This document shows positions 1 through 7,445 of a stretch of DNA of 64,000 bases, one piece after another. The position numbers and the translations under genes were made by a program. The stretch comes from Streptococcus rubneri (GTDB lineage: Bacteria; Bacillota; Bacilli; Lactobacillales; Streptococcaceae): positions 1,364,001 to 1,428,000 of the forward strand of contig NZ_SRRP01000001.1 in assembly GCF_004785935.1 (NCBI RefSeq), given 5' to 3'. The stretch's first letter is position 1. The number at the start of each line of letters is the position of its first letter. The notes beneath the pieces are model-generated. The model saw nothing but the letters and a program-made list of their open reading frames with translations, was not told the origin of the DNA and ran no database searches.

Positions 1-174
1 CTGGAGCTTCTTCATCATTTGAGCAACAGTGATTTTGTGTTTGCCCTTTTTTTCATCATCCGTAATCGTGATAGGAGTGTTTGGAATACGATAATAAGCA
101 ACGACGGTTTGATCTTTTTTGAGAGCTAGGTTTTCATGTGTTTCCCTAATAGGATAGGTTAAAGTAATACTCAT
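1..174 (-). CDS. VirB4-like conjugation ATPase, N-terminal fragment
   Basis: Only the first 58 codons lie in the window; the gene runs off the left edge. It starts at an ATG (complement of 172-174) preceded by an AGGAGG-type site (about 178-184). The N-terminus (MSITLTYPIRETHENLAL) resembles the start of Orf16 of Tn916 and OrfD of ICESt1, the VirB4-family ATPases that energise the type IV secretion channel at the inner face of the membrane. The ATPase motifs would lie outside the window. Identity rests on the N-terminal resemblance and on its place directly downstream of the TcpE-like gene, the usual order in this family. Confidence 0.7.
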   Translation of the reverse strand, partial: MSITLTYPIRETHENLALKKDQTVVAYYRIPNTPITITDDEKKGKHKITVAQMMKKLQ

Positions 175-187
175 AGGTCCTCCTTTT

Positions 188-598
188 CTATAGATTTGTT
201 TTTTCAAAGACAATTTCTTCTACAGGCTCTATTCGATCTTCGTGGTAGATAGCTTTTTTGTTTAGCTTAAAATCCCAGAAGTAAATCAGGTAATCTCCTA
301 TAAAGACGTGCATCTTTTTACCGTGAGGCTCGTATTCAGTATAAAATTTGGCCAATTTGTACGGAAGATACCAATAGAGCAAGAGAGAAATTGAGTGAGT
401 GATTTTTGCGAGTGGCACAAAGATAAACCCTCCAAAGAGTAACATGGCCACAAAAACGATGATAAAGACAATGAAAAAGGACAACTGCATAGGTGTCGCA
501 AAGTACCATAATCGAGTGCCCTTTTTTGTCTTAATTTCTTGGATCCAATAAGGTGCATTTAGGCCCTTACTGTAATCATAAAGTCTTTCTTCTTTCAT
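188..598 (-). CDS. TcpE-family conjugal transfer membrane protein
   Basis: A 136-residue protein with a charged N-terminal stretch (residues 1-35), two hydrophobic segments (about 39-63 and 66-84) and a hydrophilic C-terminus. This is the usual layout and length of TcpE/Orf17-type proteins, small membrane parts of the conjugation channel in Tn916- and ICESt1-like elements. It sits between the VirB4-like gene and a second small membrane protein, with gaps of a few bases, so it is probably co-transcribed. The assignment rests on topology, size and position; no catalytic motif is expected. Confidence 0.7.
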   Translation of the reverse strand: MKEERLYDYSKGLNAPYWIQEIKTKKGTRLWYFATPMQLSFFIVFIIVFVAMLLFGGFIFVPLAKITHSISLLLYWYLPYKLAKFYTEYEPHGKKMHVFIGDYLIYFWDFKLNKKAIYHEDRIEPVEEIVFEKTNL

Positions 599-600
599 GA

Positions 601-825
601 TTAAAGTCCTGTTTCAACTCCAAAAAGACGCAGGAACCAGCCGACTGGTTTTAGGATTTCTTGTCCTTTAGCCATCGAAACAATGACGGCATAGAAACCA
701 ACGACGTAGAAAAGCTGGAGCCAGGAACTATTTCGCCAAGCCTTTATAGCTAATGTTACAGCAATGGCTGTCAGGATCCAAATTCCATCCCCCTGGAGGA
801 AGGTTCGTAGATTGTCTGTATTCAT
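601..825 (-). CDS. small conjugation-module membrane protein (TcpD/OrfF-like)
   Basis: A 74-residue protein with two hydrophobic stretches (about 15-27 and 37-52) separated by a short basic turn. It lies 2 bases upstream of the tcpE-like start and 9 bases downstream of the tcpC-like stop, so it is translated as part of the transfer operon. A small two-span protein occupies the same place in ICESt1/ICESt3 (OrfF) and is sometimes compared with TcpD. The function is not established from sequence; a role in the secretion channel is inferred from context. Confidence 0.6.
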   Translation of the reverse strand: MNTDNLRTFLQGDGIWILTAIAVTLAIKAWRNSSWLQLFYVVGFYAVIVSMAKGQEILKPVGWFLRLFGVETGL

Positions 826-834
826 AGAGTTCTC

Positions 835-1830
835 CTATTCTTTATTATTTGCATAATTCAGTGGAATGGTGTGTTCTAGTTTAGTGACATAGTAGGTCTT
901 TTCTTTTTCTGAGAGGGTAAAAGTGAAGTTTTCTGAGTGAGTGGTTCCTCCAACCTCAAAGGTTGCTTGGACATATGCGATTAGATTCTGACCATCTTTT
1001 TTAAGGTAAGTATAATCAATTGTTTTGAAGGTGGTATTGGCTATAATATCCACATCCTTAGCAATCAGATTAAGGTTATCTTGGTTAGTAGTATAGTTGG
1101 TAAAGAAGACCTTGAGGAACTTTTCAACCTTCTTACGCTGAGTATCTGAAAAGTGATCGTTAGCGGTTAATTGAAGCTGATCGTCTTCGCTAAAGTGTCC
1201 AGCTTGTGAGGATTCTATAGCAGAAAACCAAGGAAGGCCAGAAACATAATATTTCCCATCTTTTTCATCAAATGGAATATTGAAACCTGTCACAATTTCT
1301 TTTTCTTCTGTGTTGTTATCCCGATGGATGCTTTCCTTGTATTTAACCTTATAGGTCGCAACTTTTCCTTCTACAGTCACTAACTGAGAGTAGAGAAGTT
1401 CACTAGGATTTCGAACTTGACCTTGAGCTTTCACATCAGGAATGAAGTTGTAAAAGCTATTTAAGTATTCCACTTGAGCTTGTTGTTTGTCTCCTTCTTG
1501 TGGAAGGGTGAAATAAGCATAGACATAGTCGTTCAAGTAGTACTGGAGTTTATAGTCGTATTTTCTACTAGACTCCATTGGCTGTGCCTTTTGTTTTTTA
1601 GTAGCCTCTACTTGAGCTTGTAGTGTACCTACCTTATTTGATAGTGTAATAGCACGAAAGGATCCCAAGAGACCAACAAAAAGGAGGAAAGCAATTCCTC
1701 CTATGACTGCAATATTGACGGTCTTTTTATTGGTGACTTTTAGTTTTTGTGGGCCTCCTTTTTTCTCCACCTTTTTAAAGTGTGAGAGGTATTCTTTTGC
1801 TTGAAGCAAGTAGCGTTTGGCTTTATCCAT
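835..1830 (-). CDS. TcpC/VirB8-like conjugation protein
   Basis: A 331-residue protein with a basic cytoplasmic N-terminus (1-36), one membrane span (about 38-60), a coiled-coil-prone linker (about 66-85) and two extracellular alpha/beta domains. This is the architecture of TcpC, the VirB8-like bitopic component of Gram-positive conjugation machines (two NTF2-like domains). Gene order (VirB4, TcpE, small protein, TcpC, two unknowns, relaxase) matches ICESt1/ICESt3 rather than Tn916, where the VirB8-like gene is orf13. An AGGAGG-type site precedes the ATG at 1830. Confidence 0.8.
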   Translation of the reverse strand: MDKAKRYLLQAKEYLSHFKKVEKKGGPQKLKVTNKKTVNIAVIGGIAFLLFVGLLGSFRAITLSNKVGTLQAQVEATKKQKAQPMESSRKYDYKLQYYLNDYVYAYFTLPQEGDKQQAQVEYLNSFYNFIPDVKAQGQVRNPSELLYSQLVTVEGKVATYKVKYKESIHRDNNTEEKEIVTGFNIPFDEKDGKYYVSGLPWFSAIESSQAGHFSEDDQLQLTANDHFSDTQRKKVEKFLKVFFTNYTTNQDNLNLIAKDVDIIANTTFKTIDYTYLKKDGQNLIAYVQATFEVGGTTHSENFTFTLSEKEKTYYVTKLEHTIPLNYANNKE

Positions 1831-1841
1831 AGATCCTCCTT

Positions 1842-2399
1842 TTAGAGACTAGCAAGTTCAATGAGCTTTGAGCCTTTTGCATAGAGGCGCTTATTGGCTT
1901 TTTCGATCTCGCCATTAATGTAATAGTAGCCTCGTAGCTCAGTTTGGAGTTGTTCGATCAGGTCAGGTTTTAGGTCTTTGGCTTCTTCTTTTTTAAGGAG
2001 ACTATTTAATTCTCCAGCCTTGGTCCAAGCCTCTCTGTGATCTTTCTTTTTAAGTAATTCTCCCAGTTCATTCGTGACTTGAGAGACTTTCTTTTCAAAA
2101 ATAGTTTTAGTGGCCATTTCAATTTCCTTTCTAAATTTTTCTTGATTGTCTTTGATGGTCTTTTGGATATAAGTAATCAGTGAGGGGCGCATTTTTTTAT
2201 TTACACTCAACACTTGACCATCTAGCGTGAAACAGGCATGTTCATAGTTATAGAACCCTCTACTATCTGGAAGATCTTCTGTACATCTGCCTGCACATTC
2301 GTAGTAAAAATCTTTGCCCTTTCGTAAGAGGATATACATATTCCAGAATTCTTGTTCTGGAAGAAGCAGAAAGTCTGCTTGATAAATCTTCTTCAGCAT
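1842..2399 (-). CDS. conserved ICE protein of unknown function
   Basis: A soluble, lysine- and glutamate-rich protein of about 185 residues, with a helical, coiled-coil-prone C-terminal half (residues about 85-175). The chosen ATG (2397-2399) follows directly after the stop of the upstream gene; a longer form starting at 2423 would overlap that gene by 23 bases. It lies between the relaxase-side genes and tcpC, where ICESt1-like elements carry their OrfH-type gene. No family function is recognised. An accessory role in DNA processing or its control is possible from position only. Confidence 0.6.
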   Translation of the reverse strand: MLKKIYQADFLLLPEQEFWNMYILLRKGKDFYYECAGRCTEDLPDSRGFYNYEHACFTLDGQVLSVNKKMRPSLITYIQKTIKDNQEKFRKEIEMATKTIFEKKVSQVTNELGELLKKKDHREAWTKAGELNSLLKKEEAKDLKPDLIEQLQTELRGYYYINGEIEKANKRLYAKGSKLIELASL

Positions 2400-2400
2400 C

Positions 2401-2634
2401 TCAAGAAGCCTCAAGCAGATCATCGTAGCCTAGAGCTTGGTAGATAAAATCTGAATCAAACCAGAGCCAGTCATTGATTTGCCCTTCAGTTGGTGTATCA
2501 CCAGAGAAGATATCCTCACAAATGACGGTTAGGGTATCCACTCCACCACGTTCACGGACAGTGTTTAGAGTTTCCAATCCACCTGACCAGGCTTTAAAGT
2601 TGTCTAGTGAATTGATTTGAACTTTGTATTCCAT
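2401..2634 (-). CDS. small acidic ICE protein of unknown function
   Basis: A 77-residue acidic protein without membrane segments, encoded 14 bases downstream of the relaxase gene and touching the next gene's start. Its place corresponds to the small OrfI-type gene of ICESt1-like elements, but no function can be read from the sequence. The codons look normal and a purine-rich site (GAAAGGAAAA) precedes the start, so it is likely a real gene. A small charged protein beside a relaxase could be an accessory factor; this is inference only. Confidence 0.55.
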   Translation of the reverse strand: MEYKVQINSLDNFKAWSGGLETLNTVRERGGVDTLTVICEDIFSGDTPTEGQINDWLWFDSDFIYQALGYDDLLEAS

Positions 2635-2648
2635 ATAGTTTTTCCTTT

Positions 2649-3881
2649 CTAGTGTTCATAGTGTTTATTGGCTTTGAGAAGTCGTAACATGGCTTTTCCT
2701 CGATCAGTAATCTCTCCGCTATTCTGAATCATTTTCATGTATTCTGTTTGGAGGATCTTGTCTGCTTCAGTGACTAGTGCAAGAGAGTTAGCAACTTGAT
2801 AGGTCAGCCAGCGAATGGTTCGCTCAATACTGTATGGTTGTGGGTTGGTGGAGAGTTTTAAGGGTTCGACACCTCCAAAGAGCCGTTGCCATTTTTCATC
2901 CGGTTTGTAGGCTCCAAAGCGAGTGAGTCCATCATAGACTTGGATTTCTTTATTGATGATCCCTCTTGCGATTTCTCCGAGATCTACACCGTTAATGTAT
3001 TCCTCTACAATGCCTTGGGCTTTTTGATCTGAAAAGCGGAGTTCATAGCGATTCCAGATACCAAAAATCTCCAAGGATTCGTCCAAGGAGATGTTTTCCA
3101 TACGAGCTATTTCATAGCGCTTTTCATAAAAGTTGAAGTAGAGTTGACTTTGACGACTTCCAAAGTAAATGGATAAGCCGTGATTCGCTTCCATGTTTTC
3201 ATTATCTGTGAAAGATCCACCACCCGTGATATTCCATTTCTTGATCGTATCTAGAACAATCTCTTTGGAATAGAGTTTATCAATCAATTTGGGAATTTGA
3301 ATTTGTTCGTCCTCATGACCATAACCCTTATAGAGTTCATCCAGAGCAATATCGAGTCGTTTCACCCGAACATCTTCATAGGAATAAAGAATATTTTGAA
3401 GAAAAATCTGCCAAGTAATTCCCTTGTCTTCTAGAAGTAGTTCCAATTCACGACATCCTTGACCAGATAGTTGAAGACAAGTTTGGTAGTCATTAGTCAC
3501 TGACTTATCAAAGAAATCAAAAATCCAGATGTTTCCTCGTTGCCACAAGTGGGTATAGTTCATAAGACGGGTTTCTTGGTCTGTAAATTCGCTTAGGTGA
3601 CAATGAAGAAAATTTTCACAGAAAGCATCTAAATCCTTTAATCTAGGAAAGGTCAATCGTAGATAGTCGATTTGAGCCCGAAGACAATTTTTATCGCAAT
3701 CTTGATAGTAACCGAGCCTTTCTTTTAGTTCCCTAAACTTATCAATCGTCAGTCCTCTTTCGCCTGTTTCATAAGAGCGGTAGGTTCTAGTTGGAAGATT
3801 AACAGCTTGTGCAAATGCTTTTTGACTAAGTCCTGTTTGTTTTCTAAAATTCTTAATATGAAAAGGACTAATTTTGTCCAT
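2649..3881 (-). CDS. MobT-type relaxase (Rep_trans family) with N-terminal HTH
   Basis: A 410-residue protein with an XRE-like helix-turn-helix at about residues 9-57 (QTGLSQKAFAQAVNLPTRTY) followed by a replication-initiator-like domain (about 68-340) containing the conserved KRLDIALDELY segment. This is the layout of Orf20 of Tn916 and NicK of ICEBs1. These enzymes nick oriT through a tyrosine and carry the strand into the recipient; they also drive plasmid-like replication of the excised element. A candidate oriT lies about 125 bases upstream at 4007-4036. The HTH may bind oriT or allow autoregulation. The exact catalytic tyrosine was not assigned. Confidence 0.88.
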   Translation of the reverse strand: MDKISPFHIKNFRKQTGLSQKAFAQAVNLPTRTYRSYETGERGLTIDKFRELKERLGYYQDCDKNCLRAQIDYLRLTFPRLKDLDAFCENFLHCHLSEFTDQETRLMNYTHLWQRGNIWIFDFFDKSVTNDYQTCLQLSGQGCRELELLLEDKGITWQIFLQNILYSYEDVRVKRLDIALDELYKGYGHEDEQIQIPKLIDKLYSKEIVLDTIKKWNITGGGSFTDNENMEANHGLSIYFGSRQSQLYFNFYEKRYEIARMENISLDESLEIFGIWNRYELRFSDQKAQGIVEEYINGVDLGEIARGIINKEIQVYDGLTRFGAYKPDEKWQRLFGGVEPLKLSTNPQPYSIERTIRWLTYQVANSLALVTEADKILQTEYMKMIQNSGEITDRGKAMLRLLKANKHYEH

Positions 3882-4006
3882 TCATCGCAACACCTCTTTC
3901 TAACAAAGTGACACACTTTTTTTACGAAAGTGACACACTTTATAAAATTCGAAAACCCAACTCCCATAAGGAATGAGGAGGGGTGGACTTGGCGTTTTTG
4001 CCAAAT

Positions 4007-4036
4007 GTAACCCCCCTATTAGAAAACGGGGGTTAC
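4007..4036. other. candidate oriT hairpin
   Basis: A perfect 9-bp inverted repeat, GTAACCCCC (4007-4015) and GGGGGTTAC (4028-4036), with a 12-base loop. The ACCCCC...GGGGGT dyad is the hallmark of the Tn916/ICEBs1 nick region, and it lies between the coupling-protein and relaxase genes as in those elements. The exact nick position was not determined. Confidence 0.75.
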
Positions 4037-4038
4037 TT

Positions 4039-4125
4039 GTCATCATGAGCCAGGAACGGCGGGCTTCGGTCTTCGCCTGACCTGCGGTCAGGCTTGCCCT
4101 TGCCCTTGTCCTAGCCCATGATGAC
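4039..4125. repeat. nested inverted repeats beside oriT
   Basis: An outer pair GTCATCATG (4039-4047) and CATGATGAC (4117-4125) encloses a perfect inner hairpin GCCTGACC (4075-4082), TGC, GGTCAGGC (4086-4093). The inner hairpin covers the tcpA stop codon. With the oriT hairpin this makes three nested or adjacent dyads in about 120 bases, typical of a relaxosome-binding region; the role is inferred. Confidence 0.6.
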
Positions 4126-5779
4126 TGACAATCGCTTCAATAGCTTTTGGATAAGACTTGCGTCCATCTTCCTCAAATTGAGTGATTGTTTCAAGAAGTA
4201 ACTTTTCTTGGAAAGGTTCAATGAGAATAGCGGAATCAGTACGTTTAAATGAGATCCCGTGCTCTTCCATATAAGGGATGATTTTTCGAAGAGTTTGCAT
4301 CTTTAGATCGTACTCCTCCGCAAATTCCTTGAGTGGACGATGAATAATTTCTGGTTCTTGTAATTGTTCATCTACCTTAATTTTCTCTTTTGATTTCTTC
4401 TCCTCCAGGTATTCTTCAAATACTGAGAACTCTTGACCTTCAAACTCCATGATCGGGATTTTAGCGTATTCATCATAGAAGGAAAAGCCCTGGTCAAGTG
4501 GAATATAAGGTGAATAAAATTCACCAGCTAGATTCCCACTTGAAGCAATATAGCCACGACCAACTACTTTTACTCCATTAATTTCATCTAACTTTTTAAA
4601 CTCTTTGGTTTTATTGGCATCCCCAAACATCATGTCATATCCTGTTGATTCTAAATGACCGACGGAGAGACGCTTCATAAAGTTATCCCGAAGAGCCGTT
4701 TTGATAAATTCACCATCGGGCCGTTGCATAGCAAAGATGATAAAGACTCCAGCTTGGCGACCTTCTAGAACTAACTGGGAGAGGTATTCCATGAGTTCTG
4801 ACTGTTGGCTATAGTCACGGTCAATTTTTGCCATAAGGGCTGCCCACTCGTCTACAAGAATGAATTTTGGTTTCATATCATAGTGAGTAAAATTCTTTCC
4901 AGCTTGAAATTTTGACGAAGAAGACATCTGTTCATAGCGTTTTTCCATGAACTCTACATTCTCTTTAAAACAGTTAATGATATCTTCCTTACTAGTGTAG
5001 ACTCGACTATGAAAGACTGGAATTTTCTTTAATCCAGCAAGGTCTGAATTCTTTGGATCACAGATATCAACAAAGCCGATTTTAGCTAGGGCGTAGATAA
5101 TAGTCATGAGGACAACGGTTTTTCCTCCACCAGTTCCACCACCAATGAGAAGGTGAGGTTCTTCGATATAATCCCAGGATATATCTTTCATGAGCTGGAG
5201 TTTTGAACCTTTTACTTTTACTTCATCGATGGTTATCCTGCTATCAATTCGGTTAATAGCAATTTCATACTTGATAAAGCGATTATCAAAGGTTTTATTG
5301 CGAAAGTCCCCGTTAAACATAACTTCAAGTGTGGCCCCAAGGTTTAGAAAGCGATCTTGAAATTTATTACCTTCTAGAATGAAACTTACTTCAATCTTGT
5401 AGCGAGACTGTTTGATATACACTTGAGGCAAAGCGATTTTTTCAATGATCTTGTTTTCACGTCTAACCTTTTTAACTAGATAGAGGTTATTCTCTAGCAA
5501 AAAACGAGAAAGAATTCGAAGGCTGTTGAGCTTTTGAAAAAATAGCATCTTTCTGTAGCAAACTCGATTGATAAACCAAGAAAGAATCAATGAAAAAAGT
5601 AGCCCAGCTCCTAGAAAATATGCTTGTGGTAAGGGATGGACTTTTAATTCTTCTAGATGTAAGTAGCTGTAGTAACTAATAGCCAACAAAAAAGGAAACC
5701 ACCAGATAAACCATGTGATTCCCTTTAGTTTACGATGAAAAACTCGAACTCTTTTTCCCCGATAGGTAAAGAGTTTCAT
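4088..5779 (-). CDS. TcpA-type FtsK/SpoIIIE coupling ATPase
   Basis: A 563-residue membrane-anchored DNA translocase. Two N-terminal spans lie at about 22-43 and 54-71. The FtsK-like motor follows, with Walker A GGGTGGGKT (213-221) and a Walker B-like FILVDEWAAL (307-316, acidic pair D310-E311). The C-terminal 60 residues form a small helical domain. It is the counterpart of Orf21 of Tn916 and ConQ of ICEBs1, which deliver the relaxase-DNA complex to the secretion channel. The gene lies just upstream of oriT and the relaxase gene. Its last codons are unusually repetitive (HGLGQGQGQA) and overlap the oriT-proximal dyads. Confidence 0.9.
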   Translation of the reverse strand: MKLFTYRGKRVRVFHRKLKGITWFIWWFPFLLAISYYSYLHLEELKVHPLPQAYFLGAGLLFSLILSWFINRVCYRKMLFFQKLNSLRILSRFLLENNLYLVKKVRRENKIIEKIALPQVYIKQSRYKIEVSFILEGNKFQDRFLNLGATLEVMFNGDFRNKTFDNRFIKYEIAINRIDSRITIDEVKVKGSKLQLMKDISWDYIEEPHLLIGGGTGGGKTVVLMTIIYALAKIGFVDICDPKNSDLAGLKKIPVFHSRVYTSKEDIINCFKENVEFMEKRYEQMSSSSKFQAGKNFTHYDMKPKFILVDEWAALMAKIDRDYSQQSELMEYLSQLVLEGRQAGVFIIFAMQRPDGEFIKTALRDNFMKRLSVGHLESTGYDMMFGDANKTKEFKKLDEINGVKVVGRGYIASSGNLAGEFYSPYIPLDQGFSFYDEYAKIPIMEFEGQEFSVFEEYLEEKKSKEKIKVDEQLQEPEIIHRPLKEFAEEYDLKMQTLRKIIPYMEEHGISFKRTDSAILIEPFQEKLLLETITQFEEDGRKSYPKAIEAIVSHHGLGQGQGQA

Positions 5780-5792
5780 GGTGCATCACCTC

Positions 5793-6254
5793 CTAGTTTT
5801 CCTTCTTATTTTCTACCGGTTTGTTTTCTTTAGTTGGTGTGCCTCCAGCTTTTTTCTTGATTTTAGAAGCAAAGAGCTTATAGATATCATTACGATTGAC
5901 ATGGGTATGAGTGATAACAATATCTTCTAGTTCAACCTCTTCTCGGTATTTAATGCCCAAATCTTCAATTTCAGACTCTGACATATCTGCGATAGTGAAA
6001 AAGAGTGTTTCATGCTGGACAGAAGAATGAATTCCTACAACAATTCCACGGATCTCACCTGTATTGACTTGGACAAATGATCCATCAGGATTACGTTGTG
6101 TGCGATCCACTTCAAAGATGATATCAGGGCCCTCAATGCCTCGGAAAGTCAGTTTTCCAAGAACTGCTGGTACATCTAGTCCATCTGTAATGACACGATA
6201 AGTCTTGTCAGCAATTTGTAGTTTTTCTCCGTAGTTTAATCCGATTTTAGCCAT
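5793..6254 (-). CDS. DUF961/YdcP-family conjugation accessory protein
   Basis: A 153-residue soluble protein that resembles the Orf22/Orf23 (YdcP) family conserved at the head of Tn916-like transfer operons. The body (1-135) is beta-rich and acidic; the last 20 residues form a lysine/asparagine-rich tail. ICEBs1 homologues HelP and YdcP help unwind or process DNA with the relaxase and PcrA, so a helicase-accessory role is plausible here. It lies 13 bases upstream of the tcpA-like start within the same transcript and has a clear RBS (AAAGGAGAA). Confidence 0.65.
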   Translation of the reverse strand: MAKIGLNYGEKLQIADKTYRVITDGLDVPAVLGKLTFRGIEGPDIIFEVDRTQRNPDGSFVQVNTGEIRGIVVGIHSSVQHETLFFTIADMSESEIEDLGIKYREEVELEDIVITHTHVNRNDIYKLFASKIKKKAGGTPTKENKPVENKKEN

Positions 6255-6275
6255 GTGATTTTCTCCTTTTATTTC

Positions 6276-6572
6276 TTATTTTTTGAGTACTAATTTTTCC
6301 GCAAAGACATTGAGGTAAGGTGCAACAGTATTGCCATTTAAAGCAGTGTCTGGGAAAAAGATTGGGTTAACTGCTTCTACTAGAGCATCTTCTGGAAAGA
6401 CTGTTGTAGAGGCTGGTGTAATGACATGAAAGGCTCCGTGCTCTGCGCTGTTTAGAATGTGGCGTTGATATTTACCTTCTTTTCCAAAAATAAATTTAGG
6501 AGCATTTCCCAAACGTTCGTAGTAAGCAGGGCCAATAAATTCTGGTTTCATTTTAAGTGTTTCTGAGATCAT
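6276..6572 (-). CDS. small Orf23/DUF961-like ICE protein
   Basis: A 98-residue soluble protein preceding the DUF961-like gene by 21 bases. Many Tn916 relatives carry two related small genes (orf22 and orf23) in tandem at this place, and this one fits the shorter member in size and position. No motif allows a firmer statement. An AGAAAGGAAAA purine tract precedes the ATG. Function in DNA processing is inferred from neighbours. Confidence 0.55.
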   Translation of the reverse strand: MISETLKMKPEFIGPAYYERLGNAPKFIFGKEGKYQRHILNSAEHGAFHVITPASTTVFPEDALVEAVNPIFFPDTALNGNTVAPYLNVFAEKLVLKK

Positions 6573-6606
6573 AAGATTTTCCTTTCTGAGTGTAAAATAA
6601 AAAGAG

Positions 6607-6853
6607 TTAAGCTAGTTGCTTTACTCTTGAGTAATAGTGGGTAAATAGTTTTCGTTTAAACATGCGACTATAGAATTGAATATCCCCATGAGCATAGCCA
6701 TTTCTACGAGCATTTTGAGCTAGATGAACTAGATCTACTTGCGCTTGAGCATAGAGTTTAGCTTGTAGTTTATCAGAGTCACTAAACATGCCATAGGTAA
6801 ATTCATAGTTATCATAGAGTCGTTTACATTGTAGTGCGAAAAAAGTTTGTCAT
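6607..6853 (-). pseudogene. first ORF of transfer operon, frameshifted in an A6 run
   Basis: A 60-codon frame (6607-6789) is open but its ATG has no ribosome binding site. The same frame is open upstream to about 6850. A well-placed start, GGAG then ATG at 6851-6853, opens the neighbouring frame for only nine codons (MTNFFRTTM then stop). Joining the frames at the six-base run (A6 on the plus strand, 6839-6844; T6 in the coding strand) gives one continuous protein of about 80 residues. It is therefore either a one-base indel pseudogene or a gene expressed through slippage. The product is a small basic, helical protein of unknown function at the head of the transfer operon. Confidence 0.5.
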
Positions 6854-6875
6854 ACCATTCTCCTTTATTGTAATA

Positions 6876-6919
6876 GTAAAAAAGCTACTAAGTGAAAAAA
6901 GGAAATAACTTAGTAGCTT
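6876..6919 (-). terminator. intrinsic terminator in leader of transfer operon
   Basis: A perfect 12-bp stem, AAGCTACTAAGT (6882-6893) with ACTTAGTAGCTT (6908-6919), followed in the leftward direction by a run of T (complement of 6876-6881). It lies between the consensus promoter at 7375-7403 and the first transfer gene, so it could attenuate the conjugation operon. Confidence 0.75.
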
Positions 6920-6937
6920 GAGAGTAGGTCTATCTTA

Positions 6938-7111
6938 TTAGATAGACGGCAGTAAAGAAAAGTTATTTGGTTGAAGGATCCGTCCTTCACGGTGGCAACG
7001 TTTAGCAAGGTGCTTTGCGTCAATTACCATCGCTTTCCCAGCCAATCTCTTCAGGTAGTCCTCATCATACCCAAGGGATTCTCTTACGCCCTTTGGCGAA
7101 GCCAGTTCACT
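6938..7111 (-). pseudogene. coding-like remnant in ICE leader
   Basis: A 57-codon open frame, leftward, with protein-like composition (for example GYDEDYLKRLAGKAMVIDAK). It has no usable start codon or ribosome binding site at its head. Immediately upstream a second frame (ending in NWLRQRA) can be joined to it by a one-base shift near 7092-7096. This looks like the decayed 3' end of a gene in the same direction as the transfer operon. A structured leader RNA is the alternative. A plus-strand frame also exists here (6971-7330), but it has no RBS and no recognisable family. Confidence 0.3.
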
Positions 7112-7204
7112 TTACTATTCGGAAAAGTGCGAAAGTCCGAAATGCGTGGAAGCCCACAAGAAATTAGTCTTGTTTTATATCTTCACTTCAACCATAAAAC
7201 GGAC

Positions 7205-7233
7205 TTGACTTTTGGTATCAAAACATTTACAAT
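7205..7233 (+). promoter_or_regulatory. candidate rightward promoter
   Basis: TTGACT (7205-7210), a 17-base spacer and TACAAT (7228-7233). It points toward the repressor gene at 7446 across the two operators, giving a leader of about 200 bases. No other good plus-strand promoter was found closer to that gene. Confidence 0.5.
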
Positions 7234-7351
7234 AAAGGTACGAAGTTTATGTGTAGTTCTGATGATCAATCCTCTGGTTGTCAGACGCACTTTTTATTTA
7301 ATTGTCAATGATCATAATGCCGATAGTTAGGTGTTATTATTTTTAAATCCT

Positions 7352-7396
7352 ATATAACCACCAGCTATATTTATATTATATAACCGTTAGTTATAT
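7352..7396. promoter_or_regulatory. two tandem repressor operators
   Basis: Two 19-bp dyads whose centres are 26 bp apart. The right one is perfect: ATATAAC, CGTTA, GTTATAT (7378-7396). The left one is imperfect: ATATAAC, CACCA, GCTATAT (7352-7370). They flank and overlap the leftward consensus promoter and lie just upstream of the Cro/cI-like gene, so they are probable binding sites for an ICE repressor. Confidence 0.7.
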
Positions 7397-7403
7397 TTGT
7401 CAA
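7375..7403 (-). promoter_or_regulatory. consensus promoter of the conjugation operon
   Basis: On the minus strand TTGACA (complement of 7398-7403), exactly 17 bases, then TATAAT (complement of 7375-7380). Both hexamers match the sigma-70 consensus perfectly. The right-hand operator fills the spacer and the left-hand one covers the expected transcription start, so the promoter should be strong but tightly repressed. Confidence 0.8.
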
Positions 7404-7445
7404 GGGATTATTTTGAAAAGTTAAAAATATTTTTAGAGGTCAAAA

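Noticed and set aside
6971-7330. 119-codon plus-strand ORF in the ICE leader
   Set aside because: No ribosome binding site, odd composition, and it runs opposite to a more protein-like minus-strand frame; no family recognised.
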